Assembly: GCA_016787525.1 (NCBI GenBank)
Contig: JAEUUP010000022.1
Span: forward strand, 1 to 64,000
Direction of reading: 5' to 3'
Length of the DNA stretch: 64,000 nt
Origin: Saprospiraceae bacterium
GTDB lineage: Bacteria; Bacteroidota; Bacteroidia; Chitinophagales; Saprospiraceae
Part shown: positions 17,541 through 26,086 of the stretch, piece after piece
Layout of the letters: each line of letters opens with the position of its first letter
Position numbering within the stretch: the first letter of the stretch is position 1
Made by a program: the position numbers and the translations under genes
Notes under the pieces: model-generated
Seen by the model: only the letters and a program-made list of their open reading frames with translations
The model's database searches: none
What the model was told of the DNA's origin: nothing

Positions 17541-18050
17541 TCATACTTCTAACTGTCTTCTAATCTCATAAACGGCAATCGCAACGGAAACGGCAACATT
17601 CATCGAGAGACTTAAACCAGATGTAGGAATGTGAACAGCAAAGTCTACAATATCTAAAACAGCTTGCGAAACGCCAGAGTCTTCAGCCCCAGCGATGAGT
17701 AAAATCTTATCAAATTGTTGAAAATCAATTGTTTTTATATCTGAACTTTGGTCTGTAATTTCTAAAGCGACAATCAAGAAGCCTTGTTTCCGATAGTCCT
17801 CAATAGCATCCGTAGCGTTTTTATAATACACAAACGGTACATGACGGTCAGCTCCTTTAGCTGTTCTACTCAGCAATTTATGGTTCGATGGCGGCACATT
17901 GCCACATAAAACCAAGCCTTGAGCCCCCATTGTATCGGCTATGCGAAAAATGACTCCTGTATTGCGCGGCGTTATCACATCGTCCAGTAGAACCCAAACA
18001 GGTAATTTCATCGCATTGGGCTTGTAATCTGAGTATGTCAGTTGTTGCAT
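17541..18050 (-). CDS. SpoU/TrmH-family RNA 2'-O-methyltransferase
   Basis: This 169-residue SPOUT methylase has the three family motifs. They are DDVITPRNTGVIFRIADTMG near the start, LIAGAEDSGVSQ in the middle, and IPTSGLSLSMNVAVSVAIAVYE at the trefoil knot. It lacks an N-terminal RNA-binding extension and resembles short TrmL/TrmH-type enzymes acting on tRNA. The exact target nucleotide cannot be told from sequence. Confidence 0.88.
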   Translation of the reverse strand: MQQLTYSDYKPNAMKLPVWVLLDDVITPRNTGVIFRIADTMGAQGLVLCGNVPPSNHKLLSRTAKGADRHVPFVYYKNATDAIEDYRKQGFLIVALEITDQSSDIKTIDFQQFDKILLIAGAEDSGVSQAVLDIVDFAVHIPTSGLSLSMNVAVSVAIAVYEIRRQLEV

Positions 18051-18069
18051 TTAGGTGAGGTAATAGTTG

Positions 18070-18107
18070 GTAGGTAGTGAGTGATATTGCTACTACTCAC
18101 TACCTAC
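18070..18107. repeat. 13-bp inverted repeat between SpoU and aldo-keto reductase genes
   Basis: Arms GTAGGTAGTGAGT (18070-18082) and ACTCACTACCTAC (18095-18107) are perfect. It lies downstream of the minus-strand reductase gene and may act as its terminator, though there is no T tract. Confidence 0.55.
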
Positions 18108-18119
18108 TTACATAGAATT

Positions 18120-19109
18120 TTAAAGCGTTATCATCTGTGGTTTATTCTGCAAAATAGCTTCCAAACGCTCATTTACTGAGGGGGTCAAAAGCGGCACAAC
18201 ATCAAGTGCTGTCAATGTTTCACGCAACTGTTCGGGCTTCGATGCGCCTAAAATGACTGTCGAAACATTAGGGTTTTGAACGCACCAAGCGATGGCTAAT
18301 TTTGCCAAAGTCGTTCCCAGCTCCTTTGCATATTCGTTCAGAGCTTTGATTTTATTCAAACGTTCATCTGCCAAATTCACGCTTTTGATGAAGTCCAAGC
18401 CTTTCAAATCGGTCATTCGCGTGCCTGAGGGCGTGCCTTCGGCGTATTTTTCAGTCAAAGTGCCACCTGCCAAAGGCGACCAAATCGTCGTGCCTAAACC
18501 AGCATTAGCGAAAATGTGCAGATAGTCTTTCTCCATTTTTTCGCGCCAGAACATATTGTATTGAGGCTGTTCCATGCTTGGCCCTTCGAGTCCTAAATCA
18601 CGAGCAATAGCATTGGCTTCCATGATTTGCACAGCCGACCATTCTGACGTTCCCCAATACAAAATTTTGCCTTGCGCAATTAAAGTATTCATCGTGCGCA
18701 CAACTTCGGCAATCGGTACTGAGGGGTCAGGGCGGTGACAAAAATAGAGGTCGAGATAGTCCGTTTGAAAGCGTTTAAGAGCTTCATTACAGGCTTCAAC
18801 AAGGTGTTTTCGGCTCAAACCTATTTGATTAGGGACAGGTTTGCGACGGCTGCCAAAATAGACTTTCGACGAAATGATATAAGTCGTTCGATCCCAACCT
18901 AATTTTTTCAAAATATTGCCCATCACGATTTCGGATTGACCGAAATGATAGCCTTCTGCGTTGTCAAAAAAATTGATGCCTGCATCATAGCTGATTTGCA
19001 TCAACTCTTCTGCCACATCGTCTGAAACTTGATTGCCAAAAGTCAACCATGAACCCAGTGATAATACACTAACTTGTAAACCCGTTTTACCTAAACGTCT
19101 GTATTCCAT
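18120..19109 (-). CDS. Aldo-keto reductase (KCAB/YghZ-like)
   Basis: This 329-residue NADPH-dependent oxidoreductase has the catalytic tetrad of the family: Asp in FFDNAE, Tyr in EGYHFG, Lys in ISSKVYFG and His in YFCHRPD. The cofactor-binding C-terminus has NVSTVILGASKPEQL. The opening MEYRRLGKTGLQVSVLSLG is typical of the K+ channel beta-subunit-like group, which reduces aldehydes such as methylglyoxal. Two 10-mers read PSV (18174, 18717). The substrate is unknown. Confidence 0.9.
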   Translation of the reverse strand: MEYRRLGKTGLQVSVLSLGSWLTFGNQVSDDVAEELMQISYDAGINFFDNAEGYHFGQSEIVMGNILKKLGWDRTTYIISSKVYFGSRRKPVPNQIGLSRKHLVEACNEALKRFQTDYLDLYFCHRPDPSVPIAEVVRTMNTLIAQGKILYWGTSEWSAVQIMEANAIARDLGLEGPSMEQPQYNMFWREKMEKDYLHIFANAGLGTTIWSPLAGGTLTEKYAEGTPSGTRMTDLKGLDFIKSVNLADERLNKIKALNEYAKELGTTLAKLAIAWCVQNPNVSTVILGASKPEQLRETLTALDVVPLLTPSVNERLEAILQNKPQMITL

Positions 19110-19240
19110 TGATTTATCCGCTTTTTATTTGAAAACAATATTTGAGAGTAGTCGTGTTTGATATTAAGGAATAGTCAAAACAGCTTTCCTGTATGCTCAC
19201 TCCTCAGTAGATTAATTAAAAATTGCTCAATAACAAACGA

Positions 19241-20917
19241 TTATCGTTTTCGCCTATTCCGCTTAGGCGTATTTTGTGCCATAGCATTGAAAAAAGACAT
19301 CAATTCCGCCATTTCCTCCTCACTTATTTCCATTTCATCGCCACCGTCACTGTCAAAATCGAACATATCAAGACCATCATTTATCATACCTTGCTCACGT
19401 CCTTTTTGGATAATAGGATGTGTACCATCTGCAAATTGATTGAAAGCGACAGGTTTTTTGCCGTTTTCAATCCATTGAGTCAAAACGATTTTAATTTCAG
19501 TGAGCATTTCAAACATAAACTGCGTGCCATCTGCCAAGTCTGTCGTAGTGCCTTGATTGTCTCGTGCTGCATTTTTATTTGTTTTGACCAAATGACCCAA
19601 ATCGGAACTTTTCAAATTTTTCAATTCATCTTTCAAGCGAATCAACTGACTATCAAGTAGCGTAATCTCGTTGCGCTGCTTCAAAATTTGTTCATCTAAA
19701 ACATCCAAAATTGGAATATCATAGTCTGAAGAAGCCCCCTCATTCGTTTTATAATCTGCAAACCGCTGTTGAATGTCCAACAATTCTGCCAAATCGCCTC
19801 TTTGGTAGGCTGAATTGATACTCTGCATCAAGTCGTTGAACAATTTTAATTCTTCATCATTTTCTGCCTTATCTGGGTGAAAACGTCCTGCCAGCGACAC
19901 AAAAGTCTTCCGAATCTCTTTCTGCTCACTTTCAGAAGGCTTTACCGAAAACGCATCGAACATTTCATGTCGGCGTTTACGATTGAACTCATCTGTGAAA
20001 TCTTTTTCGTCAAAATTGAATTGTCCTGACTTGAAGTTTTCAGCACTACCAAATTGTGTCTGTTCAAAAACCGCGTCAACTTCTTCACTCATCTCATCTA
20101 AAATGACACTCCCAATGACTTCATCCAACTCCTGTTTGTCCTTTTTACTCAGTTTGACTTTCTTCTTCAAATCTTTCAACAACCCTTTGATTTCTTTACT
20201 TAAAATACTCAAATCAGCCATGCGTTGCATACCATTCATCATCTCTTTCGATGCTGTATCCACGTCGGTTTGTAGCTCTTCGAGCTTGGTTTTAGTTGTT
20301 TGAATGCTTTTTATAACCTTATCTTTCTTCTTTTTAAGGTCTTTCAATTCCGCTTCTTTCTGAATCAAAGCCGAACTTTTAGCCACATCTTTACTATCTG
20401 ATGCTACTTTAACAGTTTTAGCAGTCGCCTTTTTCTCAACTTTCGGTGCAATAGACTGAGGGGTTGCTTGTAGCTTCCAAACGCCATCGCGCTTTTTGTC
20501 AATCTGTCCACCTTCATAAGCACAAACACCAAAACGAGGCGAATTGACCACCTTCAATCCTGCATAGTCAGCAAAATCTTCACATTCCTTGGCGTGTTTT
20601 TTAGCACACGATTTGCAAAACAGAGAGGCTTCTTCCCAATCATGTATCGTGCAGACATCTGTAGCGGCTTTTTCACCACACACTTCGCACATGATTTTCA
20701 AAGGTTCATTGCGTGATAAAAGCTTGATGCCCTCAGTCACAGCCAATTTATACTCTGCCAATACATGAATAGTCAACTGAGTTGTCGAGCCAAAATCATA
20801 TTCATAGTCAAAAACTTGTCCCACTTTGAACACTTTTTTCAAAGTTTTCGATTGGTCTTCGCCAATAATGCCATTCGGGTCGTCCCAATTATTTTTATAT
20901 TTTTTTACCTCGCTCAT
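19241..20917 (-). CDS. pRiA4b ORF-3-type/zinc-ribbon/J-domain protein, 3' part of a probably split gene
   Basis: This 558-residue frame begins inside a pRiA4b ORF-3-type domain (FDYEYDFGSTTQLTIHV). It continues with a Cys-rich zinc module (CEVCGEK...CTIH...FCKSCAKKH, about 75-110) and a coiled coil (about 165-260). Near 335-385 is a J-domain-like segment with the HPD tripeptide (RFHPDKAENDEE). The C-terminus is Asp/Glu-rich, then basic. The first half of the pRiA4b domain lies in the overlapping frame 20895-21182; removal of one base in the seven-T run at 20900-20906 would join them. The ATG at 20917 may therefore not be the original start. The function is unknown; HPD suggests a DnaK partner. 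Confidence 0.65.
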   Translation of the reverse strand: MSEVKKYKNNWDDPNGIIGEDQSKTLKKVFKVGQVFDYEYDFGSTTQLTIHVLAEYKLAVTEGIKLLSRNEPLKIMCEVCGEKAATDVCTIHDWEEASLFCKSCAKKHAKECEDFADYAGLKVVNSPRFGVCAYEGGQIDKKRDGVWKLQATPQSIAPKVEKKATAKTVKVASDSKDVAKSSALIQKEAELKDLKKKKDKVIKSIQTTKTKLEELQTDVDTASKEMMNGMQRMADLSILSKEIKGLLKDLKKKVKLSKKDKQELDEVIGSVILDEMSEEVDAVFEQTQFGSAENFKSGQFNFDEKDFTDEFNRKRRHEMFDAFSVKPSESEQKEIRKTFVSLAGRFHPDKAENDEELKLFNDLMQSINSAYQRGDLAELLDIQQRFADYKTNEGASSDYDIPILDVLDEQILKQRNEITLLDSQLIRLKDELKNLKSSDLGHLVKTNKNAARDNQGTTTDLADGTQFMFEMLTEIKIVLTQWIENGKKPVAFNQFADGTHPIIQKGREQGMINDGLDMFDFDSDGGDEMEISEEEMAELMSFFNAMAQNTPKRNRRKR

Positions 20918-21182
20918 TAAAGCTACTCATATGACCACAACACTCTAACCAAATGGCACGCAGAAAATCGTCCAAATAGTTCAAAGGTGCATCCGCATCA
21001 ATCAACAGGTTCAGAAAATATTTATCCGCTTCCACTTGCACATGAAAAGCTCGTTCTCGACTCGGTTTTTGAGTCGCTAATGTTTGTAAGTGCCCGTCTA
21101 AATGTTTAGAAATACTTGATTTTTTGACAGTTTGTGTGCAATATGCACATTTGCCTTCTGAGACAAGTTTTTCTTTTGCCAT
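20895..21182 (-). CDS. Zinc-finger/pRiA4b ORF-3-type fragment, 5' part of a probably split gene
   Basis: This 95-residue frame has a CxxC...HxxxH zinc motif (CAYCTQTVKKSSISKHLDGH, 13-32). The segment FHVQVEADKYFLNLLIDADA with LRAIWLECCGHMSSF is the usual first half of a pRiA4b ORF-3 domain. The domain then stops and resumes in the next frame at 20917. It overlaps that frame by 23 bp. A homopolymer indel, sequencing error or programmed shift could explain it; without the shift both pieces lack a complete domain. Confidence 0.65.
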   Translation of the reverse strand: MAKEKLVSEGKCAYCTQTVKKSSISKHLDGHLQTLATQKPSRERAFHVQVEADKYFLNLLIDADAPLNYLDDFLRAIWLECCGHMSSFNERGKKI

Positions 21183-21234
21183 TTTTTTATTTTTTTATTG
21201 ATAAAGTATTGATTTTAATAGTTTTACTGAGGGG

Positions 21235-21876
21235 TTAAAATTGAAAAACAGCTTCAATCCATTTCAAAAATGATTTTAAAGAATCTTTTTCATGCTTCAA
21301 ATAACCAGCTTCCAAAGCACTGCCGAAAGGCAAACCGGGTGTTTCTTGCCAAGCTAACCAACTATGAATAATGGCTTTTTGCCTTTTATAACCTGTAATA
21401 CGGCAGTAAGGCTGAGTCATCATATTGTCAATAGTTTCTTTTGCAATTGGCAATAAATCATCGTTTTCATCTATCAAATTTTCAACAAAATGCTCTATAT
21501 AACCACTATTCGTATTGTCTGGCATAATCCAAATGCCAATTGTCGGCAAGCCTATTTCATCAATAAACACCCCCTCAGTATCGAGCTGATATTTTGAAAA
21601 ATCATAGTTCAATTTTCGTGATAATGCTACTATTATTTTAGCAAAACGACTTTCGATAGTTCCAAAATCAGCATCAACTATAAGTCCAATATTAGTCAAA
21701 TCTGCACTATCAAAAGCAGCCAAAAATGTATCCAAAGTTTGATCAAAGCCACCACCACCTTTTAAAAATTGATTCTTTGTTTTTTCAGTAAAGCCAATGG
21801 GTAAACCAAAATGTTTTCTGCAAAGCGTACCGATGAAAAAATAGTCTTTACCTTCTACAATCAAGTGTTGTTTCAT
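21235..21876 (-). CDS. TOPRIM-domain protein (DUF3226/DUF4435-like)
   Basis: This 213-residue protein shows TOPRIM features: HLIVEGKDYFF near the start with the conserved Glu, GLIVDADFGT with the Asp-x-Asp pair, and IWIMPDNTNSGYIEHF later. Such TOPRIM proteins act as nucleases or nucleic-acid hydrolases next to OLD/AriA-type ATPases. The ATG at 21876 is chosen over a TTG two codons upstream. It starts 9 bp after the stop of the ATPase gene, so the pair is an operon. One 10-mer reads DTEG (21571). Confidence 0.75.
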   Translation of the reverse strand: MKQHLIVEGKDYFFIGTLCRKHFGLPIGFTEKTKNQFLKGGGGFDQTLDTFLAAFDSADLTNIGLIVDADFGTIESRFAKIIVALSRKLNYDFSKYQLDTEGVFIDEIGLPTIGIWIMPDNTNSGYIEHFVENLIDENDDLLPIAKETIDNMMTQPYCRITGYKRQKAIIHSWLAWQETPGLPFGSALEAGYLKHEKDSLKSFLKWIEAVFQF

Positions 21877-21885
21877 AGTCAATGT

Positions 21886-22839
21886 TTAACGGGTTTCAAA
21901 ATTCTGTTCGATTGAAATATCTAAACTCTTTTTATCATAAACAACCGCCTCAATATCTCCTGACAAACGTGATTTTTGTAAACGCATATACTGCCCCATA
22001 CCTTCGTACTCATCTAAAACCTCTGCAAACGAGCGCACTGTGTCCAAACTATGCGTCGTGATAAAGACTTGTATATCCCACTTTTTAGCATATTCAAAAA
22101 TAATTTTCCATAACTGTTTCTGAATACTGTGATGTAAGCCTACCTCGAATTCGTCTATGAGGAGTATTTTGTTTTGGGCGTTTACGAGAGCGAGAGCTAA
22201 TGAAAATAGGCGATTAACACCTTCTCCAAGGTTTTTCAATAGTCGAGGCATAGGTTCTCCTTCTAATAAAACCTTAGCATTTCCACTATCATATCTAACA
22301 ATTTTTATCCTGTTATCTATAATTTTTAGAATACTTATCACATCTTCTTCTTTTGGTGTAAGTGAGATTTTATCCCAAAATTTTGCGTCATTAACGTTAT
22401 CAAGAGATGTTGGTAAATAGAGAACATTTCCTATGATTGGATTATGAATTAACTTATCCGATTCAAGAGTAAAATTCCTTGGAGAAAAATTATCTGAAAG
22501 AGGGTTTTTATATGAATCATCAAACTCTACTTCAGGTCCAAATTCTTCAATAGTTATCCCATTAATTTTTAACTTATTAACCATCTCGTCTATTGGGAGG
22601 CTTTTAAAGCTAAATAAACTTTTATAACATGAATTATCGCCTAATTGAAAATCGCCTCTATTTGCAATAATATCATTAATCACTAATTTATGAGCATTAG
22701 CCCCTAATATCCGTAACGCCTCCAACAAAGCCGTTTTCCCGCTATTGTTTTTCCCACCAATCAAGTTGATTTGACTGAGTTTCTCGATTTTTAAATCTTT
22801 AAATAAACGATAGTTCTGTATATGTAACTTTTCTATCAT
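21886..22839 (-). CDS. AAA/ABC-type ATPase of the OLD/AriA kind
   Basis: This 317-residue ATPase begins with KLHIQNYRLFKDLKIEKL, then Walker A GGKNNSGKT at about 28-36. Walker B is ILLIDEFEVGLHH, followed by the H-loop FITTHSLDT, the layout of SMC/OLD-like DNA-repair and defence ATPases. An ABC-type signature (NLGEGVNRLFSLALAL) precedes Walker B. It is cytoplasmic and paired with a TOPRIM protein, as in PARIS and OLD systems. It contains no 10-mer and is more A/T-rich than nearby genes. Confidence 0.8.
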   Translation of the reverse strand: MIEKLHIQNYRLFKDLKIEKLSQINLIGGKNNSGKTALLEALRILGANAHKLVINDIIANRGDFQLGDNSCYKSLFSFKSLPIDEMVNKLKINGITIEEFGPEVEFDDSYKNPLSDNFSPRNFTLESDKLIHNPIIGNVLYLPTSLDNVNDAKFWDKISLTPKEEDVISILKIIDNRIKIVRYDSGNAKVLLEGEPMPRLLKNLGEGVNRLFSLALALVNAQNKILLIDEFEVGLHHSIQKQLWKIIFEYAKKWDIQVFITTHSLDTVRSFAEVLDEYEGMGQYMRLQKSRLSGDIEAVVYDKKSLDISIEQNFETR

Positions 22840-22927
22840 GACACTTAGTATTTTGCCTTAAAAAGCTGTAAATATACTGAGGGGTACAAATTTTCGATTT
22901 TTTCAAAAAATAAAAACCCTTCGCACT

Positions 22928-22935
22928 TACTTTTG
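22928..22935 (+). promoter_or_regulatory. Possible -7 element (TACTTTTG) before ubiD
   Basis: It matches the Bacteroidota TAnnTTTG element about 73 bp before the UbiD start. No good TTG is seen at the expected distance upstream, so this is weak support only. Confidence 0.35.
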
Positions 22936-23007
22936 TTCCTTGTAAAAAAAGTCAAAAATACGCTAAATCTGCGACAAGCGGTAATCATTCAACATTAATC
23001 AATCGAA

Positions 23008-24846
23008 ATGGCATACAAAAGTCTGCGTGAAGCGGCTCACGATTTAGAAAAAACAGGACAACTCCGACGCATCAAAATTGAAATTGATCCCAATCTCGAA
23101 ATGGCAGAAATCCATCGTCGTGTTTTCGACGCAGGTGGTCCAGCTTTATTGTTTGAAAGGGTGAAAGGTTCGCCTTTTCAAGCTATTTCCAATATTTATG
23201 GCACTTATGAAAGAACGGATTTCCTTTTCAGACACACCATCAGAGCTGTCGAAAAAGTCGTGGAACTCAAACTTGACCCAACCAATTTTTTAAAAAAACC
23301 GACACGCTACCTCAGCGCGCCGTTCACTGCCATCAAAGCCTTGCCGATGAAAGTCCCCCTCAGTATGGCAGCTGCAAACTACGCCCAAACGACGATTGAT
23401 CAATTGCCACAAGTCAAATCGTGGGGCATGGACGGTGGGGCTTTCGTCACGCTACCTCAAGTCTATACCGAAGACCCTGACAAACGCGGCATCATGGGCA
23501 GCAATATCGGTATGTATCGCATACAACTATCTGGAAATCAATATATTCAGAATAAAGAAGTTGGCTTGCATTATCAGATACACCGTGGCATTGGTGTTCA
23601 CCACGAAAAGTATAATCGCTTGCCCAATGAACCATTTCATTGCTCAATATTCGTTGGCGGACCGCCTTCTCATGCACTTTCTGCCATTTTTCCATTGCCC
23701 GAAGGCTTACCAGAAGCGACTTTTGCAGGTATGCTCAATGGTCGTCGTTTTCGTTATGCCAAAGATACTGAGGGGTCGGTTGTGAGTGCCGATGCCGATT
23801 TTGTCATCACAGGCATCATCCGAAAAGGCGAAAAAAAGCCCGAAGGACCTTTTGGCGACCATCTCGGTTATTATAGTTTGGAACATGACTTTCCCGTCAT
23901 GGATGTTCTGAAAGTGTATCACCGCAAAGATCCTTTGTGGCATTTCACAGTTGTCGGCAGACCGCCTGCCGAAGATTCCAGCTTCGGATACATGATTCAC
24001 AATATTGTTAAGCCCTTGACTCCCAATGAGTTTCCGGGCGTTGTCGAGATTCATGCCGTGGATGCGGCAGGAGTTCATCCATTGTTGCTTGCCATTGGTA
24101 AAGAACGTTATATGCCGTTTAGAGAAACCCAACCAGAGGAAATTCTGACTATTGCCAACCATATTTTAGGCAGTGGTCAGACGAGTCTGGCAAAATTTCT
24201 GTTTATCGCTGCCGATACTGAGGGGGTAGGTTTATCAACGAAAAATATTCCTCAATTTTTCAATTTCATTTTAGAACGCATTGACCTCATGCGCGACCTT
24301 CATTTTCAAACAAAAACAACAATTGATACCCTCGATTATTCAGGCTCTGGCTGGAATGCAGGGTCGAAAGTCGTCATCGCTGCCGCGGGTAAAAAGCGAC
24401 GCGAATTAAAAAATGAGTTGCCCAACAACTTCAAACTCCCCCCTCAGTACAGTGAGCCTGTTTTTGTTCAAAAAGGGGTTTTAGCCATAAAAGCACCCAA
24501 ATTTGTATCCCATACTGAGGGGTATCAACAAGCGGAAGATTTTTGCAAGAGTATAGAAAATATTGACTTTCAGCATATTCCGCTTGTTCTTTTGGTTGAT
24601 GACGCTGCATTTACAGCCGCTAATGTCAACAATTTCGTTTGGTCTGTTTTCACAAGGGCTAATCCAAGTCACGATATTCACGGCATTGGCGCAACTATCG
24701 AGCATAAACATTGGGGCTGCCGCACTTTGGTCATTGATGCCCGCATAAAGCCGCATCACGCACCGCCTTTGATTGTTGACAAAAAAATAAGCGAGCGTGT
24801 TGATAAATTATTTGCGAAAGGCGGCGCATTGGAAGGAATTATATAG
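23008..24846 (+). CDS. UbiD-family prenyl-FMN-dependent decarboxylase
   Basis: This 612-residue protein matches UbiD: an N-terminal FMN-binding region with MGSNIGMYRIQL and the core IFVGGPPSHALSAIFPLPEG with GPFGDHLGYYS. It should decarboxylate an aromatic or unsaturated acid using prenylated FMN from UbiX (16882-17469). In Bacteroidota such proteins are usually linked to menaquinone or aromatic-acid metabolism. Five exact 10-mers fall in this one gene (23356, 23766, 24216, 24440, 24513), as PLS, TEG, TEG, PQY and TEG. The substrate is inferred only from family. Confidence 0.9.
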   Translation: MAYKSLREAAHDLEKTGQLRRIKIEIDPNLEMAEIHRRVFDAGGPALLFERVKGSPFQAISNIYGTYERTDFLFRHTIRAVEKVVELKLDPTNFLKKPTRYLSAPFTAIKALPMKVPLSMAAANYAQTTIDQLPQVKSWGMDGGAFVTLPQVYTEDPDKRGIMGSNIGMYRIQLSGNQYIQNKEVGLHYQIHRGIGVHHEKYNRLPNEPFHCSIFVGGPPSHALSAIFPLPEGLPEATFAGMLNGRRFRYAKDTEGSVVSADADFVITGIIRKGEKKPEGPFGDHLGYYSLEHDFPVMDVLKVYHRKDPLWHFTVVGRPPAEDSSFGYMIHNIVKPLTPNEFPGVVEIHAVDAAGVHPLLLAIGKERYMPFRETQPEEILTIANHILGSGQTSLAKFLFIAADTEGVGLSTKNIPQFFNFILERIDLMRDLHFQTKTTIDTLDYSGSGWNAGSKVVIAAAGKKRRELKNELPNNFKLPPQYSEPVFVQKGVLAIKAPKFVSHTEGYQQAEDFCKSIENIDFQHIPLVLLVDDAAFTAANVNNFVWSVFTRANPSHDIHGIGATIEHKHWGCRTLVIDARIKPHHAPPLIVDKKISERVDKLFAKGGALEGII

Positions 24847-24937
24847 GTAAAAATAAAATTCTATTTTAAAACAAAAAATTTATAAAAATGAAAATAATAG
24901 CCCTTACTTTTACACTCTTGAAATAAAAGTAAATGCT

Positions 24938-25996
24938 ATGTCCAAAACTTATAAACAACGCAATCGCGACCACGATATATTCTTAAAAGGTATTTTGAGT
25001 CTCGATGAAATGGTGCTGCTATTACTGCACCGCTATCTACCGCTTGATTTGCAGCGATATGTTGATTTCTCAACTTTGCGCATACTATCGGAAACGCATA
25101 TTGACAATAAATTGGTTGCACAATACTCCGATAGTATCCATGAATGCGCTTTGAAAGTAGAAGAATTGCCTGAAACTGTGCGCAATATGCCCGATTTACC
25201 CGTATTTCGGTTTTGTTTTTTGTGGGAACACAAAAGTCATAAACCTTACGAACCCATTGAAAGTCAACAGGAACGGTATCGTTATGCCATTATCAGCTCA
25301 GATAAGAAAAATAAAAGGTCGCCGAGCACTGTGATTCCTATTTTGATATATCATGGTGCAACGAAATGGAACAAGAAGATGCTTTATGAGCAATTTGAAC
25401 CGTATTTACCACCCGAAATTTTAGACTTCATCCCCCATCCAAAATATATTATCATTGACATTCAAGCGATTACAGAAGCTGAAATAGAAAAAATGGTAGA
25501 TTTAGGTGTATTAAGAGCCGCCTTTTTGACCTTAAAAAATGCACACAAGAAGAATTTTTTTCAAAAAGATATGGGAAAAGCCCTTAAATTTGTAGAAAAG
25601 TTGCCCATCGGATATGTATTTCAAGAGTTTTTCAAAATGCTTTTGGCATACATGGAGCGACGCTCAGAGTTAGAATCTGACAAGTTTAATGCTATTCTTG
25701 AACAAAATTTAAAAGAAGACATGGTAGCGAGTAAAAAAACAATGTTTGAAATAGCTGAGGAAAAAGCTGAATTGCGGGGTATTGAAAAAGGCTATGTACA
25801 AGGCATGGAAAAAGGTATCGAGGAAGGTATCGAGAAAGGTATCGAGAAAGGCACTTTTGACAGTATTATAAAACTTTGGCAAAAAGGGATTGAACCTAAT
25901 ATGATTTCGAACCTTTTAGACTTAGATATTCAGCATGTCAATCAGATAATCGCTGATTTTCAGAAGCAAGAGCCAGAGAAGATGACTAAAAAATAG
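24938..25996 (+). CDS. Rpn-family recombination-promoting nuclease/putative transposase
   Basis: This 352-residue protein matches the Rpn/transposase_31 family of PD-(D/E)XK nucleases. The N-terminus HDIFLKGILSLDEMVLLLL and the core FRFCFLWEHKSHKPYEP (Glu-x-Lys) are typical. The C-terminal tail holds degenerate GIEKG repeats from a 12-bp tandem repeat (about 25815-25851). RpnA-type proteins nick DNA and promote RecA-independent recombination. It has no 10-mer. A terminator follows at 26018-26052. Confidence 0.85.
   Translation: MSKTYKQRNRDHDIFLKGILSLDEMVLLLLHRYLPLDLQRYVDFSTLRILSETHIDNKLVAQYSDSIHECALKVEELPETVRNMPDLPVFRFCFLWEHKSHKPYEPIESQQERYRYAIISSDKKNKRSPSTVIPILIYHGATKWNKKMLYEQFEPYLPPEILDFIPHPKYIIIDIQAITEAEIEKMVDLGVLRAAFLTLKNAHKKNFFQKDMGKALKFVEKLPIGYVFQEFFKMLLAYMERRSELESDKFNAILEQNLKEDMVASKKTMFEIAEEKAELRGIEKGYVQGMEKGIEEGIEKGIEKGTFDSIIKLWQKGIEPNMISNLLDLDIQHVNQIIADFQKQEPEKMTKK
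25815..25851 (+). repeat. 12-bp tandem repeat in the Rpn gene tail
   Basis: About three units of GGTATCGAGAAA-type sequence encode the repeated Gly-Ile-Glu-Lys/Glu motif. Repeats of this kind are prone to copy-number change, so the tail length may vary between strains. Confidence 0.7.
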
Positions 25997-26017
25997 TAGC
26001 CAATCTCAGTGATAAAT

Positions 26018-26052
26018 AAAAAGCCATTCCGCTTATGTTGGGATGGCTTTTT
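26018..26052 (+). terminator. Terminator after the Rpn gene
   Basis: AAAAAGCCAT (26018-26027) pairs with ATGGCTTTTT (26043-26052), with partial extension inward. It lies between the Rpn stop and the methyltransferase start. It argues that the methyltransferase begins at 26087 rather than at an upstream ATG at 26009 that would cross it. Confidence 0.8.
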
Positions 26053-26086
26053 GCATAATTTAATCGTTTTCAAGTTAAAAAACTTT

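Noticed and set aside
24938-25996. Insertion sequence transposase
   Set aside because: The protein is an Rpn-type nuclease; no terminal inverted repeats or target duplication flank the gene.
26009-26086. Longer start of the RsmF-like gene
   Set aside because: It would run through the terminator of the Rpn gene.
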